Below, in pieces: positions 44,828 to 56,094 of a DNA stretch of 64,000 nt. The notes below the pieces were generated by a model. That model had not been told where the DNA came from. It did no database searches and saw nothing but the letters and a program-made list of their open reading frames with translations. Position numbers and translations under genes: made by a program. Origin of the DNA: Monomorium pharaonis (lineage: Eukaryota > Arthropoda > Insecta > Hymenoptera > Formicidae); the NCBI RefSeq assembly GCF_013373865.1, contig NC_050470.1, forward strand, positions 16,867,244 through 16,931,243, in the 5' to 3' direction. Position 1 is the stretch's first letter. Every line of letters begins with the position of its first letter.

Positions 44828-45817
44828 TGTAACGAACCACGTTACTAGCAGCTGAAAACGACCGCGCGGCCTGGCCAACTATCCGCCGGGACGAATATCG
44901 GGCAAGCGTGCCCATTATAAGAACTCCACACCACCGAGATGACGCGCATCTCGGGGGCATACAGCCTCCCTCCTCTCGAGCCAGCATCCCGATCTGCGTC
45001 GCCGAGAGGAAGCCGAGGACCGCCAAAGATTCCCTAACGGCTGCCGGGGACCATATATAAGGCCGCCCGACAGCCGTAGACTCTACTTCTCGTTATCCCG
45101 TCCGACTCGCTCCGACGAGAAGCCTGAACCTTACGAGCCAGAAAACGGTGGAGTGTTCTCCGTCATCGCCGAGAGTTCTCGGCCTAGCTCGACTCTTTTC
45201 ATTCCTCGCTAGCAAATCACGGGGGTAGAGCGTACTTTGTCTCTGCCGAGAGCTCTCGGCAGGTAGCTAAAAATCCTCACCGACGACATCCTCACGGCCC
45301 GGTAACCAGCACGGAGTGTTCTCCGTCTCCCCCGAGCGTTCTCGGGGCCGACGCCGTTCCCTGAAGGCTCACCACGCTTCACGGAATTGACGAGGCAATT
45401 CGAGGAAACGTCGTAAACGCGAGACATACGCGTTCTCACCGCGCGCCCGCCGGTCACCGAACATCCGAGACCGAGCGTAATGTCCCCGCGCCGCACACCC
45501 GCCGATCATCGAACTCGGAGCACCGAGCGCGAGGCGCATACCGCCCCCCGCACTGCGCACCGCAGTTGTCTCACCGGGCCGAACAGCTGATCGGCTGGCG
45601 ATCACGCGCCCCGTCACTGATCATTGTAAATACTGCTGTATATAATGCGCAACCAGATTCTTCATCCGCTGTAAATATTCGCGAACTGTATATAATAGAG
45701 AATAAGTAATAAAATTGTACCGATCAACAACCGCCACGTTTTGCTATCTCTGAGCCCTTTTTTGCCCTAGCCCTTTTCCCGACGAGCTAAAAGTCCGCGC
45801 GAAAAACGGTCGTTACA
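44828..45817 (+). mobile_element. Gypsy 5' LTR
   Basis: A 990-bp LTR beginning TGTAACGAACC and ending GGTCGTTACA, next to the primer site. ATATATAAGG (near 45053) fits a TATA box and AATAAA at 45708-45713 a polyadenylation signal. Between them are repeated perfect or near-perfect palindromes: GCCGAGAGTTCTCGGC, GCCGAGAGCTCTCGGC, CCCGAGCGTTCTCGGGG, and twice GGAGTGTTCTCC. A fragment of the same LTR (about 44960-45292) occurs inverted at 49768-50098. Confidence 0.8.
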
Positions 45818-45818
45818 T

Positions 45819-45836
45819 TGGCGCCCGAACAGGGAC
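45819..45836 (+). promoter_or_regulatory. primer-binding site, tRNA-Lys type
   Basis: TGGCGCCCGAACAGGGAC begins one base after the LTR. It is complementary to the 3' end of animal tRNA-Lys (UUU), including CCA, as in retroviruses that use tRNA-Lys3. It primes minus-strand DNA synthesis in LTR elements. Confidence 0.88.
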
Positions 45837-46013
45837 TCGACAAACCGTTCCGAGAGATAGCAAAACAAGCCGAAATCTTGGATATACCTCGCATCAAAAG
45901 CTGACCTCACGAGGACGCTCGAGGCGCTCGGTTTCGATACCGCCGGGACGTTAGACGACCTTCGCCGACGGGCAAGCGATTACGCGAACTGACACCCCAA
46001 GCAATTCACTGAC

Positions 46014-46854
46014 ATGGCGTCCCTACCGGGGCCCGCGACGGAACCGCCGCAAATTAACATCACTTCGGTAGACCCAGAGCCAGCCGCGGAGGCGCACGCG
46101 AAAACCATGAACCAGATACGAAAATTGCCATTTCGACGGCAAAGACTCTTGGTCATTTCTGGAACGGATTGAAGAGCTTAAAAACGAGTATGGGTACAAG
46201 GACCGCCAAATGCTGCGGGGGCTGCCGGAATTATTGAAAGGGGACGCCATGCTATGGTACCGAAATAACCGGGCGACCTGGGGAACGTGGGACGAATTCT
46301 TGGCCGAATTCCGCGACTATTATCTACCGCGACGGTATTTCAACCAGTTACGTCACGAGATAAAGACCCAAATACAAAAGACCGGCGAACCATACCGGAA
46401 GTATGCCACCGAACTTCTCACCATGATGAGACGCGCGGGAGACTATGCAACCGCCGAACAAATCGACATATTGTACGAAAATATGGAGCCGCGCTACAAA
46501 CTGTATGTACGACGGGGCGACGTACACCGCGCGAACGATTTGCTCCGATACGCGGAGGAATTTGAGACGTTGGACGAACAGTGCCGAGCCCGACACTGTG
46601 TTACGCCGAAAATCAGTACGTCCGCCGCGGTCGCATACGATAAAACCGAATGCTGTTGGCGGTGCGAACAGAGGGGCCACACGCGCTTCGACTGCCGACG
46701 CATTCCCCACAAGTTTAGCTCTCAGGCAAAGACGGCGTACTCACTCGAGACTGTCACCCACCGCCGCCGGGAAACGCCGCCAGGGCCGAGGAAAGCGCGG
46801 TCACGCCCCGTCCCTCAGAAAAACGTAAAAACCGCGACCGCACCTTCACATTAA
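46014..46854 (+). pseudogene. Gypsy gag
   Basis: ATG at 46014 opens a frame that shifts near 46110-46130; from there a clean frame runs to 46854. It has WSFLERIEELKNEYGYKD, LLKGDAMLWYRNNRATWGTW and FRDYYLPRRYFNQLR, which form the retrotransposon gag capsid-type domain. Near the C-terminus is a zinc knuckle C-x2-C-x4-H-x4-C (CWRCEQRGHTRFDC), then a basic tail. The single frameshift near the N-terminus is the only lesion in gag. Confidence 0.8.
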
Positions 46855-49640
46855 AATCCGTCACCTGCCATTTCTCGCGCTCCTCGACACCGGGTCCGAG
46901 GCGTCGTTCGTCAGTTCGCAAACCGCCGCTACGCTTCGAAACATCGGACTAGACATCCAACCCGCCACCGGCCGCGTCCACCTCGCGAACCAAACGGTCA
47001 CCAGTATTTCGGGTTGCATGACGCTACCAGTTGCGGTAGCAGGGCGGGAAATCTGGCATGAGATGCAAATCATGCCGCACCTCGATGCCGACATACTGGT
47101 GGGCGTTGACTTCTGGGCTCGCTTACGCCAGGCGATTCCGCCGCTTCCGATACGTCGCACCTCCGCAACCGCGTCACAATACGTCTCCGGAACGAGTTAT
47201 GGGGGCCCCACGTCGCCGGAAAAAAAGAAACTCCGCGAGTTCCTGGAGCTCGAGCTGCCGCTCTTCGATAACGTGCGGGGGCCCACCGACCGCGTCCAGC
47301 ATACGATTCTTGTCCGAAATAACCTGCCGATTAAACAAAGGTGCAGACCGCGCAACCCCGCCATGCAAGCTATCATCGACGCGGAAGTCGAGAAGATGCT
47401 CCACGAAGGCGTTATTAAGCCCTCCCGCAGCGCATGGAGTTCGCCCATCGTGATCGTGCGAAAGAAGGACAAGAAAGCGCGCTTCTGCGTCGACTTTCGG
47501 CGGATGAACGAGGTCACCGAGCCCGACGCGTAACCGCTTCCGCAGATCACCGCTACTCTGGACAAGCTGCGAGGGGCGAGGTACCTGACTACCCTGGATC
47601 TGCGGAGCGGGTATTGGCAGGTGCCACTCGCCCCTGAAAGCCGCCCAGTGACCGCGTTCACTGTCCCCGGCAAGGAATTTTTCCAATTCCGGGTAATGCC
47701 GTTTGGCTTACATGCAGCGCCCGCAACATTCCAGCGCTTGCTGGACGCGGTCTTAGGGCCCGAATTAGAACCGCGAGTCTTTGCATATTTAGACGACATC
47801 ATCATCGCGACCCGCTTCCTCGAGGAACATCTCGACACGCTACGCGACGTATTCCGGCGACTCCGGGAGGCCCATCTACGACTGAACCCGGAGAAGTGCA
47901 AATTCGGGGTAGACCGTCAATCGCGAAATGCGAAAACCCACTACCGTCCGACAGGTGCGACGGTTCCTCGGGGTCGCATCCTGGTATTTGTCAGGGACTT
48001 TGCCGCTGTCGCCGCCCCATTGACCCAGCTAACTCGGAAAAACGTTAAATGGCACTGGGAGGCCGAGCAGCGAGCGGCCTTCAATTCACTGAAGCACACG
48101 CTCACGTCCACGCCCGTCCTTGCATGTCCTGACTTCACACGTCAATTTATCGTACAAACAGACGCGAGTACGTCGGGGCTGGGAGCAGTTCTCACCCAGG
48201 ACTGTCCTGAAGGAGAACGCGTGATTGCGAGTCGAACACTTAACACCGCCGAACGAAATTACAGCGCGACCAAACTCGAGTGCCTCGCGGTCGTGTGGGG
48301 TATCCGTAGGTTTTGATGGGGGCTACTTAGAGGGCTATCGGTTCAAGGTCATTACCGACCACCAGTCCCTGCGGTGGTTGCGCACGTTGGATTCACCAAC
48401 TGGGCGGTTAGGGCGATGGGTCTTTGAATTACAGCAATACAGTTTTAAGGTAAAATACCGAAAAGGGGCCCTAAATCGCATGGCCAATGCCCTATCGCGA
48501 CAAACCGCCATAAACGCGTACCGACGCATGTGGCAGGCGGTTAAAAAGACACCACGAGACGTTCCGGACTACCGCATAAAGAAGGGCCGGCTTAAAAAAC
48601 ACGTACTGCATACCCTGAATTTCAAGGAAATACCACCAGAAACACAGTGGAAGCACTGCGTCGCCACGGACAAACGTGCTCAGATCTTGAACCGGTACCA
48701 CGACCGACCGACCGCGGGGCACCTTGGAATCGCCAAAACCATCGCGCGCGTGGCGGAGCATTATTATTGGCCATACTGCGTATATTGGTACAGTATATTG
48801 GTATATACTGCGGCACGGATGCCCGGAGGAAATACTCTCCGATAACGGAGCCCAACTACGATCCGCGCAATTCGAGCAGTTATTAAAAAAGAACGGCATC
48901 CGTCATAAGCTCACACCCGCGTACGCCCCGCACTGCAACCCGGTCGAAAGGACGAACCGAGTGTTAAAGACGATGATCGCGCAATACGTCCGGCGAAATC
49001 ATCGCGCCTGGGACGAGCACGTCAGTGAATTGCAATTTGCGTATAATACGGCGACACATGAAGCCACCGGATATATCCCCGCATTTTTAATTTACGGGCG
49101 CGAACTCCGGCGACCGACCGAACCACCCGCCGAACGCACGGCCCCCCACACGCGCTACAGAGCCAGCTCCGCAGCGCATACGAGATTGTCGAAATACAAA
49201 ACGCGCGCGCGTTTAAAAAGCAAGAACGTCATTACAACCTCCGCCGCCAAAATTGGCAGCCGAAAATAGGAGAATGAGTGTGGAAGCGCGACCACCCCCT
49301 CTCCAATCGCGCGGACGCGTTTAACGCTAAGCTAGCACCTAAATTTGTCGGCCCGCTGGAGATCCGTCGCATTATCTCCCCTGTCATAGTCGATCTGCGG
49401 AGCTGGGGGGGGGAAATGGTACCGGCATGTGCACGTGCAAGACCTGAGGACCACCGGCACGCGAGAGGACGGTGACGGCGACACCGACACCGAAAATGAA
49501 TCATATACTGATCACACGGACCACACGGGACCACCGAAAAAGCGGACCGCCACGATACTCGAATCCTGGCAGCGGAGGCACATTTCGTCTCGAGCCATAC
49601 GACGTGAACGATGGACTACGACGAAGTACTCGCCGCCATC
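46855..49640 (+). pseudogene. Gypsy pol: protease, RT, RNase H, integrase (decayed)
   Basis: Protease FLALLDTGSEASFV lies near 46880-46920. The polymerase starts near 47330 with PSRSAWSSPIVIVRKKD and RFCVDFRRMNEVT, is cut by a TAA at 47531 and resumes with LTTLDLRSGYWQVPL, FRVMPFGLHAAPATFQ and AYLDDIIIA (near 47785; L for the more usual A/V in YxDD). After NPEKCKFGV (47910) a deletion and frame change remove part of the thumb. RNase H shows TDASTSGLGAVL and NYSATKLECLAVVWGI, then shifts frame at 48315 and continues with ITDHQSLRWL. Integrase keeps TAGHLGIAK but loses the first catalytic Asp region; SDNGAQLRSAQFEQLL and CNPVERTNRV (near 48840-48960) retain the second Asp and the Glu. A C-terminal block (VWKRDHPLSN, FVGPLEI) follows. 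At least five lesions disable it. Confidence 0.82.
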
Positions 49641-49767
49641 AACGCACTCTTAGACGAGCCCGAAAGCTACGACCCGGTACGGCCCGGCTTCGAACGGCCA
49701 ACAGCCACCCCGGAACCACCGCCCACACCAGTCAGTCGGCCAGCGATCCGCATCGCCATAGCCGGTA

Positions 49768-50098
49768 CCACCGAGGATGTCGTCGGTGAGGATTTTTAGC
49801 TAGCTGCCGAGAGCTCTCGGCGGAGACAGAGTACGCTCTACCCCCGTGGTTTGCTAGCGAGGAATGAAAAGAGTCGAGCTAGGCCGAGAACTCTCGGCGA
49901 TGACGGAGAACACTCCACCGTTTTCTGGCTCGTATGATTCAGGCTTCTCGTCGGAGCGAGTCGGACGGGATAACGAGAAGTAGAGTCTACGGCTGTCGAG
50001 CGGCCTTATATATGGTCCCCGGCAGCCGTTAGGGAATCTTCGGCGGTCCTCGGCCTCCTCTCGGTAACGCAGATCGGGATGCTGGCTCGAGAGGAGGG
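49768..50098 (-). mobile_element. inverted fragment of the Gypsy LTR
   Basis: This is the reverse complement of about 44960-45292 of the 5' LTR, including the TATA region (CCTTATATATGG) and the GCCGAGAGCTCTCGGC palindrome. The 3' LTR expected here would be in direct orientation. The fragment is cut at both ends: it joins the pol tail at 49768 and a 57-bp repeat at 50098. Confidence 0.82.
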
Positions 50099-50341
50099 TT
50101 CCTCAAGGTTGTAAGATGGCGACGTGATATCCTGAGGATCACACGAGGGATCCTCAGGGTTGTGGTATGGTGACAGGCGATCCTGAGGATTACACGAGGG
50201 TTTCTCAGGATTGTGGTATGGTGACGGAATATCCTGAGGATCACCTGAAGTTTCCTCGGAGTTGTGGTATGGTGACGGGATATCTAGAGGATCACACGGG
50301 GGTTCCTCAAGATGGTAAGATGACGATGGAGATGTTCTCAA
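50099..50341. repeat. 57-bp tandem repeat (19 codons on the minus strand)
   Basis: Four to five units of about 57-60 bp, each with ATCCTGAGGATCACACGAGG-like sequence followed by TTGTGGTATGGTGACGG. The minus strand is open from 50341 to 50006 and reads units of DPQDIPSPYHNPE type, running on into the inverted LTR. The period is a multiple of three, so openness alone does not prove coding. Confidence 0.7.
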
Positions 50342-51602
50342 GAAATCCAGGTACTCGGAGTAGGCAGCGTCAAGTGTTTCGCGAGCCCGCCTGATTTTTT
50401 CAGCTCTCCTGCTTTGGGACCGTCTTACGTTTCAACGATTTCTCTTGTGGAAAAACTGATTTACCACTGCAATTAATATATATTTTCTAGTTGTGTTTAA
50501 GGAAAGAAAAACTACCTGAAAATAAAAGGTTGAATAGTTGAGACTTACTACTTGTTGAGACGGTACTACTGGCTGAGGGTGATCCAAACTCCTGGTCTTA
50601 GGATTAGCGAGCGGTTCTCAGCTGGGCCGCAACAAGTTAGTCCGTCAGGCTCGAGGCTGGTGGGACCGGAGAGTGGTAAGCCACGGGAGGTACCCAGGTG
50701 CACTCACTTCACTTGCTGTTAATCTTCGGTAATTAATGTTCGGGACTGAATGTTCAGCACAAAATGTTCGGCACTGGATGTTCAACACGTAAGGTCGTAA
50801 TGTTCGGCACTGACTTTGACGGAACTCAGTGCGAAAAATATAGCACGAGCTCTGACCCGCAAATATAACAGAATTTCTGACTTGAAAGAAATGTGACGGA
50901 CACTGGTTCTAAGACCTCGAGAGCACGTAGAATTTTGTGAATCTGGTGCTCGCGATCTCTTGGATCGCGGTTTTATAGAAGATTTTTCGAAAAGAAGGGT
51001 TGGGGTGTAGACGGTCTCATTTTTGGATTGGTAGGCCCAATCCAAATTTCCAAAGCTACCAAATTTGCAGCTTGTCTATTGGAAAATTCGTTTGGGTTAC
51101 TCATTGCTTAGATGACCAATCACTGGCTCATCTTTCCTGGTCTCCGCCCGAATTACCTTTGGTTTTGAGTATAGAAGTGGGAGGTTTACAATTTTCATTT
51201 TCTTATCTAAGGAACAGGCGACAGAAAAAAAAGAAATTTATATTCGTCTGTAAATTATTTGTAGAGAGTTGCGCCTTCGATTGTTAGTTCAACCTGAATC
51301 GCGTTTTTGCTTGAGTGATAAATTTTATAGTTCCGGAAATCTTTTGTCCAATATGTTTTAGATATTTTCCTTTTCAAGTTTCGATATTTCCCCTTTTTTT
51401 CTGTCTTTACGTTAGGTACCGATCTAAGGCATTGTTTGGGCATAGTCTGGTAATAAGGATAGCTGTTACAATACTTCTTATTCTAAATTCAACATTCCTT
51501 TAGACTTGGAAGGATTTGAATCATATCTGACGGTTGTTTATAGAAATTATTTATGGATGGAAACTAGAGTCCTCGTTTGATGGCTGTACTTTTGATTTAT
51601 GT
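50342..51602. other. no gene recognised
   Basis: Mixed composition. A short cluster of AATGTTCGGCACTG-like units (about 14-18 bp) lies at 50730-50812. No domain, LTR pair or inverted ends were identified. Confidence 0.45.
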
Positions 51603-52450
51603 TGTGACGATACGTCACTAAGTCCCGGGCCGACCATCCGCCCCACCACGGGACTCGGCATCTACGGACGCCCCTCCCGAAAGTCTAGTACCCCCGTCGG
51701 GAACCGATCCCATCACGCTGCTGGGAGCGCGTGGGGATCGCCCCGACGGGTATAAAAGCCAAGCTCGATCGGGATCAAGCACCAGTCCCGCCCTGTCGAC
51801 TGAGTAGGTCTCCGGACCACTCTGATGCCCGGTTCTCGCCGGCATTTGACTATCCTTGTGTCCGCCGACGGAGCATGCCACCTGGCCGTTCTGCCGCCCG
51901 GTTCTCGCCGGCATTCGACTATCCTTGTGTCCGCCGACAGAGCAGGCCACCTGGCCGTTCTGCCGCCCGGTTCTCGCCGGCATTTGGCTATCCTTGTGGC
52001 CGCCGACGGAGCAGGCCACCTGGCCGTTCTGCCGCCCGGTTCTCGCCGGCATTTGGCCATCCTTGTGTCCGCCGACGGAGCAGGCCACCTGGCCGTTCTG
52101 CCGCCCGGTTCTCGCCGGCATTCGGCCTTCCTTGCCACCTCCAACGGGGCAGGTTACCTGGCCGCCCTGCCCGCCGGTTCTCGCCGGCGACCACGGGTCG
52201 CGACCGCGTTCTAAGGTGCTGCGCATTAGCGCGCTCCCGCCCGACTGACTAGGTTAGGCTGTACATTACTGTATATACCCGCATAGGCATAGTACATAAG
52301 GTAGCGTAAGGACTATGTAAGTTAGACTAAGGCTTCTAATAAAGACCTATTACTTCAACATCGGTGTGCGCAAGTTGGTTTCCCCCCTTCTCTCGAATCC
52401 TGGTACCCGGCGAGCCGGTCCGAGGCGTTCGGGAAAGGCGAACCGTTACA
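51603..52450 (+). mobile_element. solo LTR with 4-bp duplication ATGT
   Basis: Begins TGTGACGATACG and ends GAACCGTTACA, flanked by ATGT at 51599-51602 and 52451-52454. TATAAAA at 51751-51757 and AATAAA at 52338-52343 define U3, R and U5 in plus orientation. The TGTGACG/CGTTACA ends and 4-bp duplication fit Gypsy-group LTRs. No internal region remains, as after recombination between two LTRs. Confidence 0.85.
51831..52185. repeat. 69-bp tandem repeat within the solo LTR
   Basis: Five full units plus a start, with GGTTCTCGCCGGCAT at 51831, 51900, 51969, 52038, 52107 and 52176, exactly 69 bp apart. Each unit carries GTTCTCGCCGGC and CCACCTGGCCGTTCTGCCGC. It lies between the TATA box and the polyadenylation signal, in the transcribed part. 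69 is a multiple of three, so all six frames look open; these are not called genes. Confidence 0.9.
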
Positions 52451-52454
52451 ATGT

Positions 52455-53483
52455 ATTTGTTGTTCTTTAGAAATAAAATTTTTAATTGTCGCTATATCTC
52501 ACAAACTTGTGACAATAGAGCGATCTTATGTAAACATTCTTATTATTATCAACCGTCAGAATATGATTTTTCTTATTTAGTTATTTTTTTTAGAAGGGTT
52601 AGCGATAGAGAAAAACGTTAAGTCCGCTGGACGTAACACAAATATTCCTTATTTTGTGTAATAATTATAAATGTTTATGTTGTAGTGAACTAAATACGTT
52701 TAGTTATTCATTACTCAAAAGTTTTTATTCAGATGTGTGCATTATAAAGATATATATTACAAATATATAGTATTTTGATTTTATTTTAAAGTTATATTGT
52801 TCGAACCTGCCACATTAAACTGGTCGTAGGGGCAAGGCGAGTTCGAGGTTCTCCACCGTCCTTTATTTTGCAACGAGATCTTAATTCAAAACAGAACTCG
52901 CCTTGTACACACGATCACGCTTGGCAACAGCGATTCTGCGGCAGCGGGTCTGCCTGCGCACCAACACGCCACGCCGCGTCACATCATCGCGAACCAATCC
53001 AGATCTGCTGGCACGCATGACGGATCACCGCCGCGAGGCTGGATGACTCCGGAGCCACCAATTGCGCCTGTCGTTTCGGGGTCACCCTGCCAAAATCGAC
53101 GAGGCGACAGCCCATTGACTTTTGATGACGACAGTTTTGCACCCTCAACGAGAAAGACCAGGAGCGGGAAAGTCGGTCACAGTCTCTTTGGCACCTCCGA
53201 CTAGCGCTCGGTTACCGTGTGCGATTGTCATTGAAAATAATCCGAAACTGTAGAGTTTTTTTTATGTGAAGTAAAGTCAAATGCACAAGGAAACTCGGTG
53301 TAGTGAACCTCCATCTGCATCCCATTCCTGCTCACTTTCCTTAGTGCTTCGAACATATATGTAATAAAATTAAATGTGATTGATTGTGCTTCCGATTGAT
53401 ATAGATATACCATTTCCCTTATTCCTTTTTTTAGTTACATAAAAAATTAGGATTTGTTAAGAAATAGATTATAGTATTAAAGT
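52455..53483. other. no gene recognised
   Basis: AT-rich to 52800, then a GC-rich block (52800-53220) without recognised frames, then AT-rich again. Confidence 0.45.
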
Positions 53484-54050
53484 TTGTGACGTTGCAGTTT
53501 TGCTGCGGCGTCGCAACGTCCCTCCGCCGTCACAAGGCCCGAGCTCGCGCTAGCGAGAACGGCCGGGAGGTGCAGGGAGCGTATTCTCGGCAGGCCACAT
53601 TAGCGATATTATTTGCGAAAACTAATTCTATTTCTTTTTGTATTTTGCGTATCGGGCGCCACACTCGGCAAAACCGCCGAGGAACACCGCATAGGATAAG
53701 GAATTCGGCCTTGGCGGAGCAGCGGGAAATAGAGGACAGGGCCGAGGCATAGGACAATTACCGCGGGGGTATGGAACCCCCAGCGGGAACCGCGAGGCAA
53801 GCGGCACGGCAGAAAACTAGACAAAGCGGAGAAGCCGACGAGGCCAGCAGCAGCGGAGGACTCTTTAGCTTTAATCAGTCTCTCGTATCGGCCCCGGGGA
53901 GATTATACTAACCGGAAGGTCGTCTGCAAGAGAGGAGGATCAAGGGCCCCCGTGATCAAAGGACGCCTCGCGAAATTGGGTCGCGTACGCCGTTAAGCGC
54001 GAGCTGGCGCGAGGCGCGGAACGCGTACCCTTTCCTGCCCACCTCCTCAA
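53484..54050. other. GC-rich segment upstream of LINE copy B, unassigned
   Basis: Starts with an imperfect palindrome TTGTGACGTTGCAG facing GTCGCAACGTC and GCCGTCACAA (53484-53535). Short overlapping frames have no domain. It ends at the LINE junction at 54051. Confidence 0.4.
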
Positions 54051-56019
54051 TCCTTCTCTCTTAAATGACCACTTCATTGATTCTCTTTCGGCTTCTCCTC
54101 ATTCACCTGAACTACTGTCCCGTTTATCTTCCTCTCCTCCGTCTGTTGGATCAAAAACTTCAGCTTCTCGCCTATCTCTTCTCGTAAGTTGTTCAATATC
54201 TTCAAACACATCCGCCTCACATCCCTTCGACATCTCCGGCAGGATGCCTCTCCTCTGTCTTCCTAACTGCTTAGACCCTCTTCTCCATATTTTAAATACG
54301 GCACTATCCACTTCCATCTTTCCTACTTCCTGGAAACACTCAATTATCCTCCCTATTCCAAAAACTCGAAACCCGTCCTCACTCTCGTCTTTCCGTCCCA
54401 TATCTTTTCCTCCTTTCCTCTTTAAGTTGCTTGAACGTATTTGTTATATGCAACTTAGCTCATTCATCGAGGCGTCTGCTATCCTCCCCGAGCATCAGTC
54501 GGGCTTTCGTCGCATGCATAGCACAACGACGGAGCTATTCCACCTCTCTCACTGTGTTCTGTGTGGCTTCGACTCGGGTCATCTTTCGGCCATTGTTGCC
54601 CTTGACCTTACCAAGGCCTTCGATACTATTAATCATGACCTTCTTTTTGCCAAGCTCAGGATCTATGGTCTCTCTCCCTCTGCTATATCCTTGCTTTGCT
54701 CCTTTCTTTCTAATCGCACGCAACAAGTCCTTATCCACAACCCATTTCCCTTACTATCCTCTCCTCGTCGGGTCATATCTGGTGTTCCACAAGGCTCTAT
54801 TCTGGGTCCGCTTCTTTTTAACATATTTGTCTTGATCTGACCTCCATCTCTCTTTCTCTGCAGCTGTTTACGTACGCTGACGACGTTATCCTTCTTAGCT
54901 CTTTCCATCCTTCCGAAGCCGTATCCGCTTCTTCCAAATTGAACAACGATCTTGCTATCGTTGCCAACTGGGCGTCCTCGAATGGCCTCTGCCTAAACCC
55001 CTCGAAATCCTCCCTCCTGATTGCTGGTCTCCTGTCTCCAAGCTTTTGATATTTTCCTTGACTCATCATCTATCCCTTACTCTTCTTCCGTTAAGCTCCT
55101 ACATTTTGATTCCTCCTGGTCCTTTAAACCTCATGTTACTGGTAAATGTACAGCTTTCTTTCGGCTACGCCTTCTTTATCCTTTCCGTCACATCCTCTCG
55201 TTTTCTCAAAAACTTGTTGTTTCTCAGACCATGATTGTCTCCCTGTTTGACTATGCTGATGTTGTTTACGCACCCAACATCTATCTGATCGTATTTAACG
55301 TGTCCAAAACTCTTGTCTTTGTTTTTCCTACTGTATCCGTAAATTTCACCACCTTACTCCTCTCTTCAACAGCTCAGGTTGGCTCAAAATGCGTCCTCGC
55401 TATATCCTCCACCTGTCTCGTTTTCTCTCTTCTTCGCTCCAATTCTCCTCTATATCTTAGGCGTCTTCTTCAATTCACCTCCGAACTCCATTCAGCCTCC
55501 GCGCCTGACACTCGTCATAATCAACTTCTATCCTTTCCCACTCATCACTCCTCTAAATTTCGTACCTCCTTCTCTTATATTGCTGTGTACTACTATAATC
55601 AGCTTCCTTTATTCATAAAATCCACTACCTCCCTTCTTTCGTTTCGCAAAGAAGCTGCCCGTTTCATTTCATCATCCTCCTTCTCTCTTAATGTTTAAAC
55701 TTCTTTACTTATTTTGCGTTGTTCTTCTATGTATCCTTATTCAATTCTCTCGGCTGAGTCAGACCCTCTATCTTCGAATTTTGAGCGATTTTGTTTTTGT
55801 TCTCTTTTTTTTTATTATTCTTATTTTACTTTATTTTTTAAAATGTATTATACCTTAACTTTTAATGCTTAGTGCTTGCTTATGTTTCTCTCTTTTTTCT
55901 CATGTGTTTCTGGGAGGCTTCATAGCAACATTCTTTGTTGTAGCCTTTCCTATTGCTTGTACATGTTCTGTAACTTTCCTATTGTATTCTAGCTGTTTTG
56001 TTATCAAGCAATAAAGTTC

Positions 56020-56093
<74 letters not shown>
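54051..56093 (+). pseudogene. non-LTR retrotransposon copy B, reverse transcriptase remnant
   Basis: The plus strand encodes LNDHFIDSLSASPHSPELLS (54064 on), ILPIPKTRNPSS, the polymerase blocks QSGFRRMHSTTTELFHL, VALDLTKAFDTINHDLLF and GVPQGSILGPLLFNIFV (54500-54830). An insertion-type frame change comes before the YADDVILL block (near 54877), and other frames continue through a C-terminal region to 55698. The 3' UTR has CTGGGAGGCTTCATAGC, AATAAA near 56009 and a (TTG)n tail. It is a sister of copy A (29217-32091) and starts at the same codon. Frame changes near 54150, 54835 and 55040 inactivate it. Confidence 0.82.
56021..56093. repeat. (TTG)n tail of LINE copy B
   Basis: About 24 TTG units immediately after AATAAAGTTC, at the 3' end of the element. 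Confidence 0.9.

Positions 56094-56094
<1 letters not shown>

Noticed and set aside
45819..45836. tRNA gene
   Set aside because: The match to tRNA-Lys is only the 18-base primer site; no cloverleaf is present.
51618..52252. Four or more overlapping frames of 129-202 codons
   Set aside because: All come from the 69-bp repeat in a solo LTR; several frames on both strands are open at once and none has a domain.
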